The position numbers and the translations under genes are program-made. A DNA stretch of 32,751 bases from Intrasporangium sp. (GTDB lineage Bacteria > Actinomycetota > Actinomycetes > Actinomycetales > Dermatophilaceae), in contig NZ_JAKDLO010000025.1 in the NCBI RefSeq assembly GCF_030452765.1, positions 1 through 32,751 of the forward strand, in the 5' to 3' direction. Each line of letters starts with the position of its first letter. The first letter of the stretch is position 1. Below are positions 23,573 to 29,878 of this stretch, piece after piece. The notes under the pieces were generated by a model. That model saw nothing but the letters and a program-made list of their open reading frames with translations, searched no databases and had not been told where the DNA came from.

Positions 23573-24178
23573 TCAGGGGCGTCTTGTCGCCTTCGGCTCT
23601 CCGGTCCGTTGCACTGCCCGGTAGACGGTGGAGCGGCCCACGTTGAACAGGTCGGCCAGGTCGGTGGAGGTGTGCTTGCCGCCGCGCCACAGCTCGACCA
23701 GGTGCACCTCTTGGGCTGGTCTGAGCTTGGGTTGCTTACCGCGCAGCCGGCCCTTGGCCTTGGCAACCTTCATCCCTTCCCGGGTGACGCATCCGGATCA
23801 GGTCCGACTCAAACTCGGCAATCATAGCCAGGACATTAACAGCAGCCGACCGACCGGGCAGTCGGGTCGTGCACTGGTCGTGCACCGATCCGCCGATGTT
23901 GAGCTTCACCTGCGCCTGGGTGAGTTCTTCGACGATGTTGCGGGCATCGATCAGGGACCGGGCGAGCCGGTCGAGCTTGGTGACGACGAGGATGTCGTCG
24001 GCGTGGCAGGCGGCGAGAGCCTCGCGCAGTCCGGGGCGGGCTCGGTTGGTGCTGGTCAGCCCGTGGTCGACGTAGATCCGCTCAGGCTTCACCCCAGCGA
24101 CTCGAGCGCGTCGCGTTGGGCGGTGAGGTCCTGGTCGTCGGTCGAGCAGCGGGCGTACCCGACGAGCATCGTGGCCAT
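23573..24178 (-). pseudogene. tnpR: Serine resolvase (TnpR) with multiple frameshifts
   Basis: From ATG 24178 the frame reads MATMLVGYARCSTDDQDLTA, with the nucleophilic Ser in CSTDDQD, and ends at a TGA created by loss of one G in a G-run (plus strand about 24092-24095). A second frame carries VKPERIYVDHGLTSTNRARPG, VVTKLDRLARS and AEFESDLIRMR, then an extra base near 23787 shifts it again. The third frame encodes the C-terminal helix-turn-helix (AKAKGRLRGKQPKL; LADLFNVGRSTVYRAVQR). An 11-bp tandem duplication (GTCGTGCACTG, about 23867-23887) adds a locally scrambled stretch. The recombinase is therefore inactive. Its position next to one end fits a Tn3-family module. Confidence 0.85.
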
Positions 24179-24487
24179 CGGTGACTGTACCGGTTGAGCC
24201 CGCTTCACCGGGCACCGGGCATTAGATCGGGCGGGTCTTACGGGATCAGGAGATGGCCGGTGCTCCGCAGAACCGGCGGCACTGCCGAAGGGGCGCGGAG
24301 TGTCCCGTTGGGGGATTGGGGGCGCTCATCGGTCCAGGCTGGCGAATAGGTCGGCCCCGAACTCTTCGATGTTCATCCTGTTGTTGATATCCCTCAGGGC
24401 TTCCGCGCGGCCGGCTTAAGATCACGCCGTCCAGTTCGCTGCTGTCGGGGCTGGGTTCGATCCCCTCGGTGAGGGCGAGTCGTCCGA
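24179..24487. other. Decayed stretch between tnpR and the permease gene
   Basis: The minus strand shows two coherent peptide scraps in different frames: LALTEGIEPSPDSSELDGVI just after the permease stop, and EALRDINNRMNIEEFGADLF ending at a TGA near 24330. They look like parts of one frameshifted gene downstream of the permease, but I do not recognise the family. If the Tn3 element had a res site it would be expected upstream of tnpR, in this area; I could not identify its subsites. Confidence 0.3.
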
Positions 24488-25846
24488 CTACTCCACGATG
24501 GTCATCTCTGGCGGTGGGACGCGGAGCCCACGGGTGAGGACGAGGAGGTACACCACGCCAAGGGTGAGCCAACTTGCCCCGAGGGTCAGTGCCGCGCTGT
24601 CGAGCTTGGTGAGCAGGTAGACGTCGACAATGGCGCCGATGAGGGGCACCACGACGTAGGTGGCGGGGTTGAGGCGGGACCCGGCTTCGGTGTGGCGGTG
24701 CCGTAGGAAGTAGCCGATCACGGACAGGTTCACCAGAGTGAATGCGGTGAAGGCGCCGAAGTTGATGAAGGAGGTCGAGGTGGCGACGTCGAGGAACAGT
24801 GCTCCGAGGCCGATGAGTCCACAAAGCACGATGTTGAGGATGGGAGTGGCGAACCGGTCGGAGAGCCGGCCGAAGAATCTTTTGGGGAGGACGCCGTCAC
24901 GGCCCATGGCGTACAGGAGCCGGGAGACGCTGGCTTGGGCGGCCAGCCCGGAGGTGAACTGGCCGATGATCAGACCGGTGAGGAAGACTGCGGCGAACAG
25001 CGCCCCGCCGATGGTCTTGGCGGTGTCCGCGGCCAGTGAGTCGGCATTGGCGAATGAGGAGCCGGGCTCGACGAGGGTCAGGGTGTAGGCGACGGTGACG
25101 AACACGGCCCCGCCGATGAGAGCGATGAGCATGATCGCGCGGGGAATGTTGCGCTGGGGGTCCCGGGTGTCCTCGGTGAGCGTGCTGACCGCGTCGAAGC
25201 CGAGGAAGGAGTACGCCGCGATCGCGCCGCCTGCGGCGATGGCGGAGAAGCCGCCCTCCCCCGTGAACGGGTTGGTCGACAGCAGCGAACCGCCGCCATG
25301 GTGGGACACCAAGTAGATGACCGCGAACAGGACGAAGAGGGCCAGCACCAGGAACTGCATGGCCATCAGCGCGAAGTTCGCCTTGTCCGCCACTTTCAGC
25401 CCGATGATGTTGAGGGCGGTGGTGGTCAGGATGAACAGTACGATCCACACCCACGTCGGCACCGAGGGGAACTGGCCGGTGAGGTAGGCAGCGCCGATCA
25501 ACCAGATCACCAGGGGCAGGAAAAGGTAGTCCAGCAGAATCGTCCAGCCGACGATGAAGCCAAGCCTGGCGTCTAGGGCCTTGCGCACGTAGGTGTAGGA
25601 GGAGCCGGCGACAGGGTAGTGCCTGGACATCTTTGCGTAGCTCGCGGCGGTGAACAGCATGGCCACCGTCGCCAAAAGGTAGGCACCGGCGCTGGCCCCC
25701 TTCGACGTTTCGGCGATGATGCCGAAGATGCCGAGGACGATGATGGGCGTCATGTAGGCCAGGCCGAACAAGGTCACCGATCTCAGACCGAGCGATGGCT
25801 CGAGGCGGGTCGGGTGGCTGGCTTGGTGGGTCTGCTCAGCAGTCAT
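24488..25846 (-). CDS. APC superfamily amine/amino-acid permease, PuuP-like
   Basis: A 452-residue integral membrane transporter with about 12 hydrophobic segments. TM1 contains LFGLAYMTPIIVLGIFGII with the glycine-broken helix typical of APC carriers. Further blocks strongly recall the E. coli putrescine importer PuuP: YPVAGSSYTYVRKAL, VGWTILLDYLFLPLVIWL, AYSFLGFDAVSTLTEDT, ASVSRLLYAMGRDGVLPKRFFG and INFGAFTAFTLVNLSVIG. A proton-coupled uptake of an amine or amino acid is likely; the exact substrate is inferred. Its ATG overlaps the stop of the upstream hydrolase gene (ATGA), so the two are translationally coupled. The frame is intact, unlike the transposition genes around it. Confidence 0.87.
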   Translation of the reverse strand: MTAEQTHQASHPTRLEPSLGLRSVTLFGLAYMTPIIVLGIFGIIAETSKGASAGAYLLATVAMLFTAASYAKMSRHYPVAGSSYTYVRKALDARLGFIVGWTILLDYLFLPLVIWLIGAAYLTGQFPSVPTWVWIVLFILTTTALNIIGLKVADKANFALMAMQFLVLALFVLFAVIYLVSHHGGGSLLSTNPFTGEGGFSAIAAGGAIAAYSFLGFDAVSTLTEDTRDPQRNIPRAIMLIALIGGAVFVTVAYTLTLVEPGSSFANADSLAADTAKTIGGALFAAVFLTGLIIGQFTSGLAAQASVSRLLYAMGRDGVLPKRFFGRLSDRFATPILNIVLCGLIGLGALFLDVATSTSFINFGAFTAFTLVNLSVIGYFLRHRHTEAGSRLNPATYVVVPLIGAIVDVYLLTKLDSAALTLGASWLTLGVVYLLVLTRGLRVPPPEMTIVE

Positions 25847-26733
25847 CGGTGATCCCCGGGATTTGGGTTACGGGGTTGCCAGTGGCCTTGCGCCATGTGG
25901 CCGTTGTAGGCGGGGAGGTCGATCGGGTCGTCGTCGGCGTGTAACTGCTGCCACATCCGGTTGAGACCGGCGGTGCCGCGGGTGCGTACCTCGCTCACCC
26001 GGTCGAGGTCGAGTACAAGGTGGGTTACCTCGCGTTCGGCGTGTGTGATCTCTGCCAGCACCTCGCCTTCTGGCCCGACGTAGATGCTTTGTCCCCGCCC
26101 GGGCGGGCCGGCGGCGTTTACGCTGAGGTAGAAGACCTGGTTCGCGATCGCGTTGGCCCGTGCGAGGACGAGTTCCTGCGCGCGGTCGGGTGTGGTGGTC
26201 TTGACGATGTTGAGGACAACCTCGGCGCCGTGCCAGGCGATCTGGCGCGTCGCCTCGGGGAACCAGCTGTCGTAACAGATGTTGATCCCCATCCGGCCGG
26301 CTTGGGGCACGTCGAAGGCCGTGAAATCTGTGCCCGACGCCCACGGCTCATGGGGTCGCCACGGGAAGACCTTGCGGTAGGACGAGACGAGTCGTCCTTC
26401 GGGGTTGTAGACGAGCGCCGTGTTGAATATCCGACCGTCGGCGCCACGTTCGGCGATGGAGCCCGGCACCAACCAGGCGCCAGCGTCCGCCGCCACCTGC
26501 CCTAGCGCTGCCACAAGCGGGCCCGTGAGGGGTTCGGCAACCCGGGCGAAGAAGGCCCAAGGGTCGTCCTCGCCATCCTTGTCTCCGAGAAGATGGACTT
26601 CGGGGAACACCACCATCTGGGTGTCCGGGCGGTCCTTCAGGATGCCGGCGACGTCGTCGGCGAACTTGGCCAACCTGTCTGCCCCGCTCACCGGCCGGGC
26701 CTGAACAAGGGCCGTCCGCCAGAGTCTCGTCAC
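25843..26733 (-). CDS. Nitrilase superfamily (carbon-nitrogen hydrolase) amidohydrolase
   Basis: A 296-residue enzyme with the complete Glu-Lys-Cys triad: Glu45 in VVFPEVHL, Lys121 in SYRKVFPWRPHEP and Cys153 in GINICYDSWFPE. This family cleaves amides, carbamoyl amines or nitriles through a thioester intermediate. The C-terminal segment (GLNRMWQQLHADDDPIDLP) suggests an amidase-like subgroup, but the substrate is unknown. The GTG at 26733 is fixed by GGAGGT about 6 nt upstream. It is coupled by a 4-bp overlap to a PuuP-like permease, which suggests import and hydrolysis of an amide or a polyamine-like compound. It is carried inside the degenerate transposon and appears intact. Confidence 0.87.
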   Translation of the reverse strand: MTRLWRTALVQARPVSGADRLAKFADDVAGILKDRPDTQMVVFPEVHLLGDKDGEDDPWAFFARVAEPLTGPLVAALGQVAADAGAWLVPGSIAERGADGRIFNTALVYNPEGRLVSSYRKVFPWRPHEPWASGTDFTAFDVPQAGRMGINICYDSWFPEATRQIAWHGAEVVLNIVKTTTPDRAQELVLARANAIANQVFYLSVNAAGPPGRGQSIYVGPEGEVLAEITHAEREVTHLVLDLDRVSEVRTRGTAGLNRMWQQLHADDDPIDLPAYNGHMAQGHWQPRNPNPGDHR

Positions 26734-26806
26734 ATCGACACCTCCATCGATTCAGCTGGTTGGCGCGATCCCGCTGTACTTTCGCGGAAGGACGCGCTCC
26801 CATCTT

Positions 26807-26923
26807 TCAAAGCTTGGACGGCGCCGTGCCGCGTCGCTGTCCCTGTGCGCCATCGACCAGCCCTACCACGGGATCGGCCTGCCCGTCACCGAGGTTGGTC
26901 CAGTCGACGCTAAGGGAACTCAT
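26807..26923 (-). CDS. Short open frame with a strong Shine-Dalgarno, possibly a truncated gene
   Basis: An ATG at 26923 preceded by GGAGG with 6-nt spacing opens a 38-codon frame beginning MSSLSVDWTNLGDGQADPVV and ending at TGA 26807-26809. It is the first reading frame upstream of the hydrolase (73 bp before its start) and could be a leader peptide or the N-terminus of a gene truncated in the element. I do not recognise it. Confidence 0.35.
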   Translation of the reverse strand: MSSLSVDWTNLGDGQADPVVGLVDGAQGQRRGTAPSKL

Positions 26924-27092
26924 GTGAACCTCCGGTTGATCGCAGAACCCATATGACCGACATCACTTTCGGAAGAGCCATGCTGCAACAACTCGGAGAT
27001 TTCCGATGTGCAATGCGGGCGCCGCCGCTGAGGTCAGATGTCCTGGGCCGTGAGCTGGAGCGCGATCCAGGCCCGACGCGCACCCTGGGGTC

Positions 27093-27122
27093 CTCGAGAG
27101 GGCTCCCCAGAGCCCTCTCGAG
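27093..27122. terminator. Perfect 13-bp hairpin with CCCA loop
   Basis: CTCGAGAGGGCTC (27093-27105) and its exact complement GAGCCCTCTCGAG (27110-27122) form a long stem. It lies between the decayed recombination genes and the cargo operon, and has no T-tract. It could terminate transcription entering from the right or insulate the cargo promoter. An alternative pairing CTGGGG/CCCCAG overlaps it. Confidence 0.6.
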
Positions 27123-27231
27123 CTGGCCCAGGCGGTTGCCAACAGTGATTCGTTGAATCCCCAGCTCTTGGACGAGGCACTCGAAACGGTGGAAGAGGAA
27201 GCGCTCGGCGCGCTGCAACACCTTGACAGGA

Positions 27232-27318
27232 CCGATAGCGGTACACCTCGCGGATCTCCCACGCGTGCTCGTACGCCGTCTGCGGGCACTACACATGCCG
27301 CTTCACACCCGGGGCCAA
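27232..27318 (-). pseudogene. tnpA: Internal scrap of Tn3-family transposase (TnpA, N-terminal DUF4158 region)
   Basis: The minus strand reads APGVKRHV, a TAG (plus strand 27289-27291) where a Glu codon would be expected, then QTAYEHAWEIREVYRYR. The (T/A)YEHAWEIRE block is a hallmark of the Tn3-family TnpA N-terminal domain, about 100 residues from the start. Similarity ends abruptly after YRYR. The TnpA start itself is 2.4 kb away at 29688, with other genes inserted between. Confidence 0.6.
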
Positions 27319-28213
27319 GGAGCCGGTTGTGGACCTTGGTGTAGAAGATCGCCACGCGCTGCCCGTCGGCGGTCAGGTCGTAGGTGTTGCTCTTCGGCCG
27401 TCGCGCGATCAGGCCCTTGCGGTGTAGCCGGGCCAGGTCGTAGCTCATCTGGTTGACGGTGTACTCGGCGGTCGGAACGCCGCGCAGCTGGCTCACCTGG
27501 GCACGCAGGCTCCGGTTGGTGAAGCCGAGGGAGTTCAAGGCGACGCACAGGGCGCCGAGCAGGGCCATGACCCGAGGATCTCCGAACCGTAGTGCGGGCG
27601 ACCTCCTGCCATCGTCGGTGACGGTGGACTGTGCGACCCGCTCAAAGGCTGGGCTCGCAAGGACACAACCCTGCCCGACACGTTCAGTATCGAGCAGGCG
27701 GGCATTGATGGCACGACCCTTGGCCTGGAGCTCGTCGAGATGTTCCAGACGCCGGTGACACAGGAGATCGTTGGGCTTGTTGATGACGGTCTCGACCCGC
27801 AGCGCACGGCCGTCCTTGAGGTACTGCTTGATCCGGGAGTTCTTGAAGAAGGCGTTGATGGTGAGCCCGACCGTGTCACGGGTGACGACCTTGGTCTTGA
27901 AGGTCTGCTCCACCACCGGTGGTCGACCACGGCCGGCCCGATGACCGCGGAAGATGAGCTCGATGTTCTCTGGCCGCCCGATCTCGAGGTTGTCGATCAC
28001 CAACGCCTCGAAGAACCCACGGGCGTGCCGTGGGGCGTCGAAGACGATGGTCCGGCAGACCTCGATGTGACGCATCGACACCCCCCACCAGTACCCGCCC
28101 TCCCGGTCCGTGGGTGTCAGGGGCAGGGGGAGCCGGCCCATCCATCGTTGGAAGAACACCTCGATGGCCCCGGGTCCGAGGCGATCGCAGATCGCCTGCA
28201 AACCGGCAGGGCC
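27319..28213 (-). pseudogene. C-terminal half of a conserved mobile-element protein of unknown function
   Basis: About 298 codons without a stop, starting GPAGLQAICDRLGPGAIEVF and continuing through RHARGFFEALVIDNLEIGRP, NSRIKQYLKDGRALRVETVI and RFGDPRVMALLGAL to a winged-helix-like end (ARLHRKGLIARRPKSNTYDL; IFYTKVHNRLL). I recognise this as a family of roughly 450-550 residues found in bacterial mobile elements, without a known activity. Its N-terminus lies at 29486-29593; the two halves are separated by a tyrosine-recombinase fragment. After HNRLL the sequence switches to TnpA, so the natural C-terminus is also lost or disrupted. Confidence 0.6.
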
Positions 28214-29487
28214 ACCCGGCGCAGGGTCCGCCCGGCCACGGTGCAGTCCTGGCCGGGCGCGGTGGTCCCCGCGGCGGCCAGGGACTGCGCGGCCACCGCG
28301 CGTCGGGCCTCGACCGCGGCGATCAGGGCGGTAACAGCGGGAGGCGTTGCGGGTGCGCTGGTCCATCCGGGACTTGCGCCGATCGGCTTCCTTGCGGTGC
28401 GGGATCTCTGCGGCCCGGATGGGGCTGGGGACCGCCCAGGGCGCCCACCTGGCCGGGTCGTCGGTGGCCCACTGGGCGATGTCGAGGTAGAACGCGCGTA
28501 CCGTCGCCAGGCAACTGGTGGCTCTGCGACGCGGGCTGTGGACCTCGGTGACGGTGCCGTCGGGCTGGCGGCGGCGGGTCGTCTTCATCCCGATGCGGGT
28601 CTTCCATCCGGCCGCGATCGCCGGGGCCAGTCGGAGCGAGTCGATCCCGGGGTGGTGCAGCTCCAGGTCCCGCCAGAACAGCCGCCCGAGGGTGTCGGCC
28701 AGCCGCACCAAGGTGACGTGGTCGAGGTTGACCTGGCGTTCCCGCAGGTAGTCGACCAGCAGCTCGCGCACCGGCTGGGCTTGAATCCCGCAGCGATCGA
28801 CCAGCTGCTGCACGCTGAGCTGCCGCTGGTCGCACTGCGCCCGCACCGTTGGCGCGGCGGTGCCGTCGAGCACGCCCAGGGCGTGCAGCAGCTGATAGAA
28901 GTACGGGCTCCGGTAGTGGGTCAGGTGCACACATCGGCGGCGACATCGAGGAGCTGCAGGCAGTCGCCGACGGTGATGTCGGCGACCCCGCCGCCCTTGA
29001 CTGCCATGATCACCGCGACCCGGTGCAACGCCACCCGGGTGGTGGACTCGCCGACCGGGTTGGCCTGACACAGTGCGGTCAGCTCGGCGAACCCTGCCGG
29101 GTCGCGGGTCCGGGCCATCTCGGCGGCCAGGCGTTTCGGGGTGGCCGGGGTCAGCAGCCAGGCCGGCTCGGGCCGCATCACGTCGGCACAGATCCGCGTC
29201 AGCAGGCCGGTGCCGAGCACCGCCGTGTCGAACCGGCAGTCGAACCCGGTGGTGGCCTTGCGCCGCCGGATCGGCATGGTCCTCCAGTCGGTGCGGCCGT
29301 CCTGACCGGCGCCGCTGGCCAGCAACCGCTGTTGCCAGGTGTCCCCGGGCTGCGCCTGCAGCCAGTCCAGGACGAAACGAACACCACGACGGCGGTTCTC
29401 CTCGCCGGACTCGGTGTCCGCGACGAACGGCGCGGCATGGAGCCGCTGCAGCAGCCCGGGCCTGGCCAGCCTGGTCGGCAGCCACAC
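28205..29487 (-). pseudogene. Tyrosine-recombinase/integrase-like gene fragment, frameshifted, lacking catalytic domain
   Basis: Frame one runs RLARPGLLQRLHAAPFVADT, RRGVRFVLDWLQAQPGDTWQ and VGDCLQLLDVAADVC. A shift near 28925 leads to HYRSPYFYQLLHALGVL, VRELLVDYLRERQ, LFWRDLELHHPGIDSLRLAP and VRAFYLDIAQWATDDPARWA, ending in SRMDQRTR. A second shift near 28330 continues as a helical linker before the fragment stops at about 28205. This is the N-terminal, core-binding-like half of the large transposon-associated tyrosine recombinases of actinobacteria. The catalytic R...HxxR...Y half is missing, so it is non-functional. Confidence 0.55.
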
Positions 29488-29593
29488 CGACCTGCAAGTG
29501 CGGCACATACCCATTGAGATAGATCCGGTCCAGGCACTGCACATCGAGCACGACATGACCATCGTAGAAGATCACCGATCCGAAGCACGTCAC
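29486..29593 (-). pseudogene. N-terminal piece of the split conserved mobile-element protein
   Basis: The frame from 29593 reads VIFYDGHVVLDVQCLDRIYL and NGYVPHLQVG, the characteristic N-terminus of the family whose C-terminal half lies at 27319-28213. It is in the same frame register as that half. After LQVG the similarity jumps to the tyrosine-recombinase fragment, so the gene was interrupted at this point. Confidence 0.6.
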
Positions 29594-29643
29594 CCATCAC
29601 AACAGCGTGCGCCCACAGACCCGCCCAGGCCAGCCCCAGACTC

Positions 29644-29688
29644 GGCGTACGCGGCGACCTGCTCATCGCTGAGGAACTCCACCGGCAT
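29644..29688 (-). pseudogene. tnpA: 5' end of Tn3-family transposase gene (TnpA)
   Basis: ATG 29688 opens MPVEFLSDEQVAAY, the standard N-terminus of Tn3-family TnpA (DUF4158 domain), about 100 bp inside the right inverted end, which is the expected place. Similarity stops after 14 codons; the frame then meets a TGA about 18 codons later. Confidence 0.68.
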
Positions 29689-29754
29689 GAGGCACGACGG
29701 TAGACCCACGACCAGCACCACACGGGCGAGCCGCTGAGCTGTGCCAAAATCGCG

Positions 29755-29792
29755 CCTATCGCTCACCACTGCTCCGTTGTTCCTCAACCCCG
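29755..29792 (-). repeat. Right terminal inverted repeat
   Basis: Read on the minus strand from 29792, this repeats the left end exactly for 20 bp and then imperfectly for about 18 bp. Confidence 0.88.
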
Positions 29793-29797
29793 CTCTA
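29793..29797. repeat. Right target-site duplication (CTCTA)
   Basis: Direct copy of 23402-23406, abutting the right inverted end. Confidence 0.75.
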
Positions 29798-29866
29798 CGA
29801 CGCACGGGCAGGGCAGGCGGCCGCGGGCTGCGGCCGCGCCTGGTCAGGATCACCGCCGCTGTTACG

Positions 29867-29872
29867 TAAACT
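29867..29872 (+). promoter_or_regulatory. Candidate -10 element of pknL; transcript may be leaderless
   Basis: TAAACT fits TANNNT and ends 6 nt before the GTG start at 29879, so transcription would start at or next to the start codon. No Shine-Dalgarno precedes the GTG. It lies outside the transposon, between its right end and pknL. Confidence 0.45.
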
Positions 29873-29878
29873 CTCCCC

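Larger units (their letters stand above)
23407..29792. mobile_element. Degenerate Tn3-family transposon (6,386 bp) carrying an amidohydrolase-permease pair
   Basis: The ends are inverted copies beginning CGGGGTTGAGGAACAACGGA and extending imperfectly to about 38 bp, flanked by CTCTA on both sides. Inside are, from the left: a serine resolvase with frameshifts, an intact permease and nitrilase-type hydrolase, an internal tnpA scrap, a conserved element ORF split by a tyrosine-recombinase fragment, and the tnpA 5' end next to the right terminus. No working transposase remains, so it could move only if a related transposase acted in trans. It splits the intergenic region between the Rv2175c-like gene and pknL. 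Confidence 0.85.

Noticed and set aside
27110-27230. HxlR-like helix-turn-helix (HRFECLVQELGIQRITVGNR) on the minus strand
   Set aside because: Only a loose resemblance over about 35 residues, truncated by the hairpin; too weak to list as a gene remnant.
27740-29068. 442-codon plus-strand open frame inside the transposon
   Set aside because: Antisense to the recognisable recombinase and element-protein scraps; no family resemblance.
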